A DNA stretch of 64,000 bases from Stomorhina lunata (Eukaryota > Arthropoda > Insecta > Diptera > Rhiniidae). The notes beneath the pieces were generated by a model. It ran no database searches, was not told where the DNA came from, and worked only from the letters and a program-made list of their open reading frames with translations. Shown here in pieces: positions 46,690-57,359 of this stretch (the first letter of the stretch is position 1; every line of letters begins with the position of its first letter). The DNA is taken from NCBI GenBank assembly GCA_933228675.1, contig OW121743.1, forward strand, positions 18,869,151 to 18,933,150, given 5' to 3'. The translations under genes were made by a program, and so were the position numbers.

Positions 46690-48770
46690 AATGACAGTTA
46701 TTCGAAATATATCCGATACTTACCTTAAAAATTGTAATAAAGGCTATGAGCTAATGTCCATTGTTAGGGATAAACAAGACATACTGGATGTCACTCTTGT
46801 CTCTGGGGATCTAACAGATATAATTATTAAATTAATAATTCTTGAAAAATATAGATCACCGTTTATCAGTTTTTGTTTGAATGAGGTAAAAATACAGTCT
46901 TCTTCCTTACCTAATATTCGAAAAATATTTTTTTAAAGGGTATCAAAAATTGTCTAGCATAAAGAGTATATTTATCGTTCTCCAAACAGAACATAAGTAC
47001 CTTGAATGATTCATTACAAGCTTCATGTCTCAGATCTAAAGGGAATTAAGCAGCAGCAAGTAAGAAATACGTTTCCACGGCAGTCGGTTCTTCGAACCGG
47101 AACGACTCGGAAATCTTAGGATTCCGACCAAGGACTGCCACTTTAATAATATCGAAGTTACAACAACAACAAAGAATCAATAGAGTTGCGCTTCTGAATG
47201 CTCAAGAGACATGTCAACTGAATATAAAATGTCAGGAACATTTAGTAGCTTTAAACCTTTTAGATCACATGGACCAGTCATATTTCCACTGGTTTACTGT
47301 GTATACAGATGGCTCAGCAAACCTTAAGACATTCTTCAGAGTATCTTTTATTCTCAGCAAACCTTGAGACACTCTTCAGAGGTCTTTTTGTATTATCAAC
47401 GATAACGGTCTTGTAGTAAATCCAAACAAGACTGAATTAGTTGAATTAGTTGGGGGACTGAAATCCCGTTTGCGGAATGCGATTATAAGATTATTAATGG
47501 ACAGCATGCTGAATTTCAGGCTCAACATCATAAAGAGGGCACAGTTGTACTATTTTCTAAAAAATACAATATTCCTAAGTTTTTTCTTCCGAAGCTAGAC
47601 GAGGTTGAACTTGTGCTCACTGACCATGCCAAATATTTCGGGTTCATTCTGGACTTTAAGCTGTCCTGGAGCCTAAATACCCAATCTAGGCAGCTCTTTC
47701 CCCTGCAAATACTGCCTGGCTCTTTGAGATGCTTGTAAAGCCTATACGCATGTAATGTGCTCTTGTTTGGTGGCCTGATCTATATAAGGCTAATCAACAA
47801 GGCTCTAATGATTGCTGGTGTTATCAGGACTACGCCTTCAAAGGCACTCTTTATTATGCTTAACACTGAGCTTATGGCCCTTAACACAGCTATTAGGTTA
47901 AGTACCACTGAAATTTGGTCTCCTTCACCTATAGGCCACTCCACAATTTTGGATAAACTCTTAACCATCCCTAATAGCATTGACTACTGTATTCCCACAC
48001 CATTTTTCAGCCGTTCCTTTACTGTGGACATCTCTGTAACTCCAATCGATCGGATGGATCTAAATCGAAAAAAGTGGGGGCTTTTTAATTCCCCTATAAG
48101 GGACGAAAATTTCAACAAGCTGAAATTGTAGCCATTTATATAGCGAGCAAATGGCTAAGGTACCACAGAATATACTAAAGACATATTCGTTTTTGTATTG
48201 ATAGTCAAGCCGCCATTCATTTCTTATCTACCGTCTTTACGACATCTGTTCTCACTCATGAATGCCGGATTTCACTAAATGAGATGGTGAGACATTCCAA
48301 TACAGAACTCTTTTGCCAGGTAATAATCTAGCAAAGCTCGGTACTCTCCTCAGTCAGGACAACCTATGTATATAGATTTGCTTATTATTCAATTTTCGTA
48401 TAGGTCCGCTCAGAATAACTGGTTCACAGAAATAACTTGACGATAAGCGGTCTCCAGTCTTGGTATCCTTACCACGCCACATACTACACATTCTAATATC
48501 AATGATCACAGGACACTGCATAATAGGATAACATGCTAGAAGACTCAATCTCCAAAGCATTGACTATTGTAGATGCTGTCTTAAGGAGGAAGAAAATACC
48601 ACTCACTTCCTCTGTTGCTGTCCTTGCTGATCTTAGGGCATACCATCTGGGCTTCTCGTTTCTGCACGATCTATCTGAGGTCTCAAATATTCATTTTCGT
48701 AAAATAGGATTATCATTGCATCTGCCAGGCTCTAACTGAGCCTTTGTTATTTTGGTAGTCAAGAATTAAA
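46690..48770 (+). pseudogene. Decayed LOA/I-type LINE (endonuclease end, RT part, RNase H)
   Basis: Plus-strand pieces appear in the expected order but in different frames. An endonuclease C-terminus comes first (DILDVTLVSGDLTDIIIK, 46780-46840). Next is the end of an RT domain (FFLPKLDEVELVLTDHAKYF near 47580-47640, then GFILDFKLSWSLNTQSR). Then come an RT-connection region (IRTTPSKALFIMLNTE, 47823-47870) and an RNase H core (DSQAAIHFLSTVF near 48203). The C-terminal LADLRAYHLGFSFLHDLSEV (about 48628-48690) closes it. A YTDGS RNase H-like segment at 47305 is out of order relative to this, so at least two insertions or rearrangements are mixed. Stops and frameshifts throughout. Confidence 0.78.
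47079..47139 (+). other. Three-way-junction RNA fold within LINE-derived DNA
   Basis: GGCAGTC (47079-47085) pairs with GACTGCC (47133-47139). Between them are two hairpins, GGTTC/GAACC (47086-47090 with 47094-47098) and TCGGAA/TTCCGA (47107-47112 with 47122-47127). It is followed by ACAACAACAACAA, a tail-like tract. This looks like a structured LINE 3' end. Pairing is read by eye. Confidence 0.45.
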
Positions 48771-48859
48771 TCTTCTTTTCCACATGAAGGTAACATAAAG
48801 GGACCACTCTCCAGCACCCAAGTGACGCGGACTATATTGTCAGCCACCTGCTTAGCCTA

Positions 48860-49030
48860 GTCAGTTAGACTTCTTCCAATACCGAGCAATATACTAAGTC
48901 GAGTAATTTTGAACCTAATATTCGATGCAGTTTCCTTTACACCGTTGTCTATTGTGTTGTCCTAATCAACACAATAGTACTATAGCAATGTAATAAATTC
49001 CGCACCACCATTTACCTAGCGTTTATTGAA
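48860..49030 (+). pseudogene. Inverted LINE segment carrying RT motif A
   Basis: Matches, in opposite orientation, the upstream RT part of the copy at 53.8-54.0 kb: ACCTAGCGTTTATTGAATTT here versus the reverse complement of the 53815-53830 region, which encodes YLAFIDF. It lies immediately next to the minus-strand RT fragment at 49.03-49.99 kb, so one LINE lineage is present in two opposite orientations with a sharp junction near 49030. Confidence 0.65.
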
Positions 49031-49039
49031 TTTATTACT

Positions 49040-49990
49040 CTTTATTACTCTATTACGAGGTGTTAGGCATACATCATTCTATGAATAGTTTGCTGCTTGT
49101 AACTCCGCATCAATTGACCTTCTCCACGTTCTAGCAGGTGCACCAACACGACGGCCGCTTCCTTGTGGATTCCAACGGAGCGCTTGTCAAGCAATGTTGG
49201 TATTTGGCCTTCGAAATGTGTGGCATATCCATCGCCATTTCCGTTGACATACCTCTATAGAAGAAGGGATTTGGTTTGTAGAGTTTAGTAGATCTTCATT
49301 TCTTATGCGATTTGGCCACCATATATTAAGAATTTGCCGCAAGCATTTGTTTGCAAAGGTTTGTAGGCGCTTATCGATGGCATTTGTGCGTTTCCAAGTT
49401 TCGCAGCCGTAATACAAGATAGACTTGACATTCGAGTTATATATTCGTAACTTAGTTGTTGTTGATATTTGCCGAGATTTCCATATAGTTCGGAGAATGC
49501 CGAATGCAGATTTTGCCTTATTAATACGCGATTCAATATCCTCGTCGGCGCCACCTTTTGTAGATACCAAACTACCAAGATAATTAAAGGTACCTACACA
49601 TCCAATACCCTCGTTATCCACATTGATGTGGGGCGACGGGTTTGCACCATAGACTCCAGGCTTAATCTTGGTCTTGGAAATATTGATTTCCAGCCCAGCT
49701 GCCCGAGATTCAGCAGTAATAGCGCATGTGTTTTCTTGAAGGTGACATACATCATCGGCGTATTCCAAGTCCTCGAATTGTTTAAAGGGTGTCCATTGGA
49801 TACCACGTCTACCATTCAGTGCCGTGCGCATTATATTGTCGATGACAAGGATAAAAAGTATAGGTGATAAGATACATCCTTGTCTTACTCCAGTAGTAAC
49901 TTCGAACGGATTAGACAATTTACCTTTATGTAAAACCCGACATTTAAAGTCCACGTACATTGCCCGAATTAAGTTCAGAATTTTCCACAT
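49040..49990 (-). pseudogene. Non-LTR reverse transcriptase fragment, lineage 3 copy 1 (RTE-like motif style)
   Basis: A 267-codon open minus-strand frame (49990-49187) contains RT motif B (GVRQGCILSPILFILVID), motif C (LEYADDVCHL, the catalytic YADD intact), motif D/E (NISKTK then FNYLGSLVSTKGGADEDI) and a post-RT region (ILYYGCETWKRT). It then shifts frame into the terminal segment, which is paralleled by 52918-53148. It lacks the N-terminal RT half, the endonuclease and any start, so it is a 5'-truncated relic, although the retained part is the least damaged RT in the window. Clade is uncertain. Confidence 0.85.
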
Positions 49991-50075
49991 AGTGGGGGTA
50001 GAATTTATTTGTTGTTATCACGTCTGCATTTTAATATATTTTACTGAAAAATACAATCCTAAAAGTATTGCATAC

Positions 50076-50330
50076 TTAGTCCCGTTTCAGACGAATCAGG
50101 TTTAATTGATCAGTTTTTCTCTAAATTTCTTTTAAGCCTGAATTCACGTTCATTCACACGAACATTTTCTACATCAGTTTTCATTTTATTTTCCTTAAAT
50201 TTCATAGAAATTTTCAAAATTTTCGTAAACTTGATAGTACGGTCAGGTTTGCTCAATTTTAATTCTGTCAGTCTTTTCTCATACAAATTCAAGACTTGAT
50301 AAGCCAAACCTGGCTAATGTAAAAGTAGAC
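50076..50330 (-). mobile_element. ~250-bp MITE-like element, copy B
   Basis: Reverse complement matches 36098-36343 nearly end to end, including AGTCCCGTTTC, TTCGTAAACTTGATAGTACG and CAGGTTTGCTCAATTTTAAT. The minus-strand open frame at 50110-50307 translates this repeat and is not a gene. Confidence 0.78.
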
Positions 50331-52244
50331 TTACTTTTGGCTATCGAGTACTCAAAAATTTACCCGTTGTGGAGTACTCAGTACCCAAATACTCAATGCT
50401 TTTACAACTCTAGATTGTAGAGCTAAAAGATGAAGATGACCTAACCTAAAAGTATTTTTCTACAAATTTAAACAACATTTTTTATTTTTTAATAATATAT
50501 TTTTTTTCTTTATTACGGTCTTTTTTGTCCTTAATAATTGTGTATAATTTCTTTTATACGTTTTTCTTTGTTTTTGCCTACAAAATAAGAAAAAAAGTTG
50601 TAAATTAAAAATTAAATATGGCGTTGTTAAATAGTGTTCAATTTTTATAATTTTCATATAATAATTTTCTTTCATATTCTAGATGTATGAGTTTTTTCTT
50701 TTTCTGGGATGATTATATAGTTCAAATGTATATAAACCTGACATATAAATAAATATCTTAATTATTTCTTTATATAATAGATAGAGAGAGAGAGATAGAG
50801 AAAAAGATAGTTAGAGTGAAAGAGACACATACAACATTTATATCACTAGGATTATTAAGATTAAATTTAAATATAAATAATATTATAAAAAAAAATATAA
50901 AAAAGAAAATAAAAATTTATAAATCTTTAAGATTTTATAAAATTTATAATAAAAAATTTTTTGTAATGAAAAAAAAAATTTTTATTTGAAATAAAAAAAT
51001 TTTTATAAATGTTTTAACAATAAATATAGTTTAATTTGAAAATAAAGTAATTTTTTTAGTTTTCTTAAATATTTCTTAAGATTTTCTTTTGAGAGTTTTT
51101 CTTTCTTTTTTTGTTTAATATTAAGCCAAGTTTCTTTTTCTTCTTTTTTTGTTATAAATGTAATTATTGTTTTAAATAAATAGGAATCTTAAAGTGATTG
51201 TTTTAAAAGGTTTTTTGTTTTATTTTAAATCTTTTAATTTTATTTTTTGTGAAATGAAATTTTTGGTTTTTAATTTTTTTTTTCAATCTTTGGATTTTTG
51301 TATTATTTTCTTTTTTTATTTCTATAAATTTGATTTTAGTTTTATTTTCTTTATTCTACCTGATATTTTTTTTGTTTGTCTAAATTCAGCATTTTTTTAA
51401 TTACTTTTTATAATCGAGATATATATTTTTCTTAATAATTTTGTAAATTTATCAAAAAATTTTGTTTTTTTTTTGTATTAAATATTACTAATAATAATTT
51501 TTAAAATTATATTATTGTTAGAAAATCGTTTTTATATATTTTTTCATAATCAAAATAATTTCGTTCTGTGCGTTGTTGTTTTTTAATTTTTTTAATATCG
51601 ATTTTTTGTTTATAAAAAAATTTTTTAAATATTCTTTTTTGTAATTTTCTCAAAATCCAATTTATTTTTAAATAAAAAACCATAAATCATAATTATTTTT
51701 CTTAATTTACTCTTATTACAATCTTCATTTCCTTTTCCTTCATTACTTTTACCTATTCTTTAAAAAAAAAAACAAAAACTAAAGCCTACTTTTTGGTGCT
51801 TTGCCTTGGTTCTAGTTTTTTTCAGTTTTCATTATAAACTTTTCTATTTTCTTAAGCTTTAAGCTATAAATTATATAACATTCCATTTTTTTTTAATAAT
51901 AGATATGAGTTTTTCTAAATTTTATACAAAATGAGCCCTTTGAAAACCTACTAGACTATTTAAATATTTAAACTTAAAATAAAACATATATTTATGCTTT
52001 TAAATGTAAAAAATACAAATTTCAAAAGGAAACTTAACATTTTATAAAAAATAATTTAGAATTTTAAATTTATTAAAAAATATTTTTACAATTTTAAAAT
52101 TTTGTGAAGTAAGAATGTGCTACAGCTTTTTAAGACCGACTATTTAATACTCATTATCAACAAGGTCAATTATGGATCAATATTCAAGGATTTTAATTAA
52201 ATTAGTTCATATATTATTTTGTTAAAAATTTTGCAAAAAAACTT
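50331..52244. other. Very AT-rich spacer with GA microsatellite
   Basis: Long poly-T and poly-A tracts throughout. A GATAGAGAGAGAGAGATAGA tract lies at about 50780-50800. Frames at 50460-50675 and 51194-51400 are low-complexity Lys/Asn or Phe-rich and unsupported. Confidence 0.6.
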
Positions 52245-52245
52245 A

Positions 52246-52374
52246 TGTGGGGTTTATATAACTCAAGCGGCTGACGATTAAGTGAACTTTACATGTGTTT
52301 TGTTATTGTAACAAAAACAAAATACATGTAAATTTCACTCAATCGTCAGCCGCTTGAGTTATATAAACCCCACA
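52246..52374. mobile_element. 129-bp foldback MITE with TTA target duplication
   Basis: The left arm TGTGGGGTTTATATAACTCA (52246-) continues through AGCGGCTGACGATT, and the right arm ends TGAGTTATATAAACCCCACA (-52374). The arms are complementary over about 50 bp with few mismatches, around a ~25-bp centre. TTA flanks both ends (52243-52245 and 52375-52377). No coding capacity. TTA duplication and short length suggest a PIF/Harbinger-type MITE, which is inference. Confidence 0.88.
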
Positions 52375-52512
52375 TTAAATTATCTATACATTTTTGGGAT
52401 TTTAGTTGTATTTAAGTGACTTCTGAAAACTTTTAAAAAACGAATAAATAAGATACTGGAAAGGGCCAAAACTCTATTACTTTATTTTTTAAATGGCTGT
52501 AAAATAGATGGC

Positions 52513-52770
52513 TGATGTAGGGGATGTAAGTCCAGACTTATCGTGGTTATTCTTCATCTTAACTGTGGATGCTGACCTCCTTGTTTGCTAACATATGCCG
52601 CAAGTTCTCCCATAAGAACTATCAAAATATGGGTTAGGACTAGCCCATACTCCTGGAAAACACAAATACTAATGTTAGAAGATGACATCCGAAACATCGG
52701 TGGAAAGACCAAGTAAAGGAAAATCTTTTAAAGCTTGGCTTACGAATTTGAAGAATATGAATATAATATA
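52513..52770 (+). repeat. Interspersed ~370-bp repeat, copy 2 (shortened)
   Basis: GATGTAGGGGATGTAAGTCC to CTTTTAAAGCTTGGCTTACG. Compared with the copies at 11.2 and 57.0 kb it lacks internal parts after CCTTGTTTGCTAAC. Confidence 0.75.
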
Positions 52771-52959
52771 AGAATATTTACCCCTTTTTAGCAAATATTT
52801 TGTAGCCTACTTTAGGGATAATAAAAATTATTTCTATGGCAAAAACTCGAATAAAATTTGTTATCTAAATATGTCCTTTTTTTAGTAAAATAACAAAGTT
52901 TCAATGAAACTCTTTCACTATAGGACATCTTTTGACAAAATTATATAAAATGTAGTGAC

Positions 52960-54410
52960 TCCCAGTGGAGCATAGGACCTCAACCATCCTTTTATATCGG
53001 ACTCTATTGTGAGATGCATGCCTAACGTCATTCCATGAATAGTTTGCTGCTTGCAACTCCGCATCAATTGACCTTCTCCAAGTTCTAGCAGGTGCACCAA
53101 CACGACGGCCTCTCCCCTGTGAGTTCCAACGGAGCGCTTGTCAAGCAATGTTGGTATTTGCCCTATCCATCTTCATTTCCGTTGACATAGCTCTGTGGAA
53201 GCAGGGATTTGATTTGTCGCATTAAGTAGATCTACATTTTTTATGCGGTTCGGCCACCATATATGTATATTGCCTTAAGTATTTGTTTGCAAAGGTTTGT
53301 AGGAGCTCATCGATGGCATTTGAGCGTTTCCAAGTTTCGCAGCCATAATACAGGATGGACTTGACATTCGAGTTGTATATTCTTAACTTGGTTGTTGTTG
53401 ATATTTGCCGAGATTTCCAAATAGCTCGGAGAATGCCGATTGCAGATTTTGATTTGTTAAAGCACTATTCTATATCCTCGTCGGCGCCACCTTTTGTAGA
53501 TACCAAACTTCCAAGAAAATTAAAGGTACCTACACATAGATGTGTGCGCCATAACCTCCAGGCATAATCTTTGTCTTGGAAATATTGATTTCCAGCCCAG
53601 ATCACGAGATTCAACAGTAATAGCGTAAGTGTTTTCTTGAAGGTGACCTGAGCTTTGGCTTAGAAGACATACAGAGCCGTCATTTAAAATCCCGACATTT
53701 AAAATCCACGTACATTGCCCGAATTAAGTTCAGAATTTTCGTTGGCATGTAACGATTTTCTTAAATTCTTCATGGATTGCTCCTATTGACACTCTCGAAG
53801 GAATTCATAAAGTCGATAAACGCTAGGTAAATAGGGCTGCGGAATTTATTACATTACTCTAGTACTATTCTTACTGCGTGGATTAGGTCAACACAAGATC
53901 GATTCTTTCTATGCCCAAACTGATTTTCGAGGAGTTTAGAGGAAACTGCTTCGGATCGTCTGTTCGAAATTACTCGACTTAGTATTTTCCTCGGTATTGG
54001 AAGAAGTGTTATGCCCCTGTAGTTATTTCCTTCATTTCAGGAGGTTGGCAGAGTTTCTTCTTCCCACAAACGCCACAGTCTCGCCGATCCTTCAATATCA
54101 TATTAAAGTATCTCCGCTAAAATATTGTCATTGTCCGGAGCCTTGATGCGTTTAAGGCTTTTAATGGCATTATTCGCCTCTTGTATTGTTGGTGGATTGC
54201 CTGAAATTCCATTGAATATACTGTCATGGGTGGCTTCATTATGCACTTCCGTCAGTGGTGCTAATCCAATAGGATTGTTTAATGTTGACTTGAAGTGTTT
54301 TATCCAGCGTATTAATTGTTCATATGAGAAGTGTACCGCTACTACTCAAGATAGGACTGTCTTCTGCTTATTTCACCATAGTGAGAAGTGCGCTCTGACT
54401 TTTATTGCGT
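52960..54410 (-). pseudogene. Lineage 3 LINE reverse transcriptase, copy 2 (heavily decayed)
   Basis: Colinear with 49.04-49.99 kb on the minus strand (shared CCAACACGACGGCC, CCATATAGTTCGGAGAATGC-like and TTCCAGCCCAG segments). It extends further toward the 5' side. There, 53860-53790 encodes RT motif A (YLAFIDFMNSFE), and 54200-54100 encodes the preceding region. There are deletions around 53540 and 53640 and many stops. Plus-strand frames over it are shadows. Confidence 0.8.
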
Positions 54411-54475
54411 AGCTAGTGAGATAGAACAGCGACTTTTGATGATACACTTCCAAGAAATCCGACGACATTATAATA

Positions 54476-54560
54476 TCTTTGTAGGAAGATCGTATATATT
54501 TGTAGGAAGATCGTATATATTTGTAGGAAGATCGTATATCTTTGTAGGAAGATCGTATAC
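54476..54560. repeat. 21-bp tandem repeat, 4 copies
   Basis: TATNTTTGTAGGAAGATCG repeats four times at 21-bp spacing (ATCTTTGTAGGAAGATCGTA onward). On the plus strand it would read FVGRSYI per unit, but there is no gene context. Confidence 0.9.
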
Positions 54561-54599
54561 AAGCTTTCTAATTCTTATAGAGATTTAGCTATAGTATCA

Positions 54600-55180
54600 G
54601 AGATATACATGCTACCATGATAGCAGGTAAATCTTGAATGAATACCAGCAATCATGTTATCAATTTTAGTTATCTAAGCATTCCGGATGTTTGATGCAGC
54701 TTCCGGTCAATATTTTTCCTAGATACTTATCAGTTAGACTCTTCAAAGTCTTCGGAAGTAACAAATACAGGTTAAATGGAATAAACTTTAATCTAGTCTC
54801 CCTACACACAGTAGGAAGTTCGACACTGCGGATGTATAGTTCGCTGAGCCAAGACCTGCAATAGCAGGTTGTTGACTTGGTTCAGTTACTACCAGAAATT
54901 TTAAAGCCAGGTTGTTGTCAAATCCCCGCTCAATATAGTCTATATTTATGAATTTATATTGTCAAAAGTCTGCTTTCCGAAAATAAGAGAATACGATTTA
55001 TTATATAACGCCGAACTGACATGCTATGTTTGTTAAGATATTTCCACTCCACAACCCAATCTATTAGATCCTTAGAGACATCCACTACCTCTTTTTGAAT
55101 TAGTATTCGGAATATCAATGCGTAATTTTGATACCTATTATTTATTAACCAGTTAAAGCAAGTCTCGTGTGAAGTAGTTT
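54600..55180. other. Unassigned stretch between LINE relics
   Basis: Likely mobile-element debris from its base composition, but no motif was recognised. Confidence 0.4.
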
Positions 55181-55556
55181 TAGGAAGTGATCAAAAAGTT
55201 CTGTTATAAAACTACAGTTACTGATTTGCTACGCAAAAAGTTGAGATCTACGTGTGCCAAGGTACTTAGTCATTAAAAATCTCTATACTAGCAGCGTCTT
55301 CGTACCAAAGTTCTTACTGTCCCCAAGGGAAGCAAAAGCATAATGCTAGTTCAGCAATTCCAATTCTTTCATTCCAACGAGCCATTCACTAACCCGATTG
55401 ATAAAGTAAACCTTATGGCTAAATTATTTGCAAGTAATTCACACTTCCAGAAAAGTAATCAACCTCTGCTCGTGCTTGAAAGAGTATCAGTATGCCTAGC
55501 ATATTCTTTGGAGATCGTTTTGGCGAAAGTAAAGTTATAGCACTCGATATTTCTTA

Positions 55557-55820
55557 AGGTACAAGGCCAATGCACGCGGCATGCGGCTGCGGGCGATCGT
55601 AGTATTGCCAGTACATAAAATGTGCGTTTGTTTACAAAAATATTCATATACAAATATATATGAGTAGGTTATAATTAAATCTGGGAGCACTGAAAAAATC
55701 TGCCGCGCGGAAAAGTAGAACAAAGTTCTACTTTTTTCCATTGCCGCTTCAAATTTGACAAATCAAAAAACAGCTGATTGCCGCCCGCAGCCGCTTGCCG
55801 CGTGCATTGGCTTTCTACCT
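55557..55820. mobile_element. 264-bp MITE with ~40-bp G+C-rich terminal inverted repeats and TTA target duplication
   Basis: Left end AGGTACAAGGCCAATGCACG then CGGCATGCGGCTGCGGGCG. Right end is the inverted CGCCCGCAGCCGCTTGCCGC then GTGCATTGGCTTTCTACCT. TTA lies on both sides (55554-55556 and 55821-55823). Removing the element plus one TTA restores the reading register of the host LINE's RT motif A, which fixes the boundaries. The interior is AT-rich and non-coding. Open minus-strand frames over it are incidental. Confidence 0.92.
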
Positions 55821-56149
55821 TTAGGCGTTCGATAGATTGTGGCATGGAGCACTCCTACGAAAAATTATTGCTTTTGGTGTAGGTAACAATTTCTTTCGGT
55901 TTATATCCAGCTTTCTCAGAGATCGCACTATAAGATTTGTTATAGATGCGATACTGTCCGACGAGTTCGAGATTAATTCGTTCAAAATGACCTTCTATGT
56001 CAAACTTCCAATCCTATCTAGTCTTTTGCAGATGATAGCAGTATTTGTCGCTCTACGCTTTAACGCCAGCTCCGAACGGCAAATGCATTAGTTAGAGAAG
56101 TTTAACATTGCCTAATACTCAATAACCAGTGGCTAGCTGAGTTATGAGG

Positions 56150-56270
56150 TGAACCGCTTTTTTGAAAATTTATTTTTTTCAAGTGAGTCTGGCCGGGGAT
56201 CGAACTTGGGACCTCTGGTATGCTAGGCGGATGACTAACCTGCTATATCACGTCGGTTCACAATATCTAA
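56150..56270 (-). mobile_element. tRNA-derived SINE (or tRNA relic) inserted in a LINE
   Basis: The minus strand begins at about 56265 with GTGAACCGACGTGATATAGC. It continues AGGTTAGTCATCCGCC and has a B-box-like AGTTCGATCCCC. It ends in an A-rich tail (CTTGAAAAAAATAAATTTTC). The A-box region (ATATAGCAGGTTAG) is degenerate and the T-arm stem is poorly paired, so it is not a working tRNA. GTGAACCG and CGGTTCAC at the two ends are inverted copies. Confidence 0.6.
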
Positions 56271-57017
56271 TTGGGGTCGTTTAAATAGGTTCGATTTCAA
56301 CGCTCAAAAGACCCAATGTTGTGTGTTAAAACACAAACGAGTTACGGACCATGTTGCTTTATCTCTAATTATGGGTGCTATAAATATGGAGGAATCGGAA
56401 ACATTTGATGTTCTTGGAATGAAAATTCAGTGTGATGCGCGTTAACCTAACACGTTTTTCAAGTGTCGAAAGAAGCATTCAACCGTCTCGGCTTTCTAAA
56501 GCGGTGTAAGACTTCACTCCAAATGATTTACTAAAAATGTATATCCGACCGAAAATGGAATACAACTCTCATGTATGGGCCAGTGCTTAAAAGTCTATTT
56601 TGGAGCTTCTCGACAAAAAAGGGGTGCAGGTGCTTATCGGTGACAGTATGGTAGCCAGCTCCATTGACTCATTGGAGCATTGCCGTAATGTCAATTGCGT
56701 TTCAATGTTCTATCGCTACTTTAATGGCAAGTGCTCAAACGAAATTAGGGATCTTGTTCCTGAAACTCGTATATTTCTTCGCAATTCAACAAGGGGTCAT
56801 CCCTTTGCAGTCGATTTCCCAGTGGATCGCATGATTTACTTTAGACTAGCTAGTTTTTCAGCCACACAGCAGGAATGTGGAATAAACTTCCTGTATCAGT
56901 CTTCCTCTCTAATTATGATATCCAAAGGTTCAAATCGAACATCTATAAACTCTATCCTCCTTCCCACAAGTCGTCATCTAAGCAGTCAAAACATCGAATT
57001 GATGACTAATCCTCGGT

Positions 57018-57350
57018 GGGTGATGTAGGGGATGTTGGATACCAAGCAACAAGATCTTGTAAGCCCAGACTTATCTTGGTTATCCTTTATCTCAACCTTT
57101 TCGTGATATCACCCGTTAACACCCGTTAAAGTAGTTAGCTAACATGTGCCGCGAGTTCTGCCATAAGAACGATAAAAAATATGGGTTTGGACGTCGGGCT
57201 AGTAACCCACTCCTGGAAAAAAAACAATTACTATGAAAAAGCTAAATTTTTAATAAAAACTGCCCCCCTAATGTTAAAAGAGGACGTCGGAAACTTCGAT
57301 GGAAAGACCAAGTAGAGGAAAATCTTTCAAATCTTGGTCTGACTTGGCAC
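57018..57350 (+). repeat. Interspersed ~370-bp repeat, copy 3, at the LINE 3' end
   Basis: GTGATGTAGGGGATGTTGGA to GGAAAGACCAAGTAGAGGAA. It starts within 10 bp of the LINE frame's stop codon, which suggests that the family is the LINE's 3' untranslated part. Confidence 0.78.
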
Positions 57351-57359
57351 CCAATAACA

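Larger units (their letters stand above)
55180..57028 (+). pseudogene. Decayed CR1/Jockey-like LINE reverse transcriptase, copy 2, with nested insertions
   Basis: Same family as the minus-strand copy at 14.6-16.4 kb. RT motif A reads ALDIS(stop)AFDRLWH across 55541-55555 and 55823-55850, split by a MITE. RT continues as FLRDRTIRFVID (55915-55950), is interrupted by a tRNA-like SINE at about 56150-56270, and resumes with RFDFNAQKTQCC (near 56290). The C-terminal part is IDSLEHCRNVNCVSMFYRYF (56662-56722) and ends at a stop at 57028. Frameshifts and stops make it non-functional. Confidence 0.85.

Noticed and set aside
47079..47139. HDV-like or hammerhead self-cleaving ribozyme
   Set aside because: No hammerhead core (CTGATGA...GAAA) and I could not form the HDV nested double pseudoknot; only a simple three-way junction is supported.
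50110..50307. 65-codon Lys-rich minus-strand ORF
   Set aside because: It lies entirely within a MITE-like element also present at 36.1 kb, where the frame is not kept.
56180..56265. Functional tRNA gene on the minus strand
   Set aside because: The B-box is good, but the A-box is degenerate, the T-stem and acceptor stem pair poorly, and it has an A-rich tail inside a LINE, so it is SINE-like.
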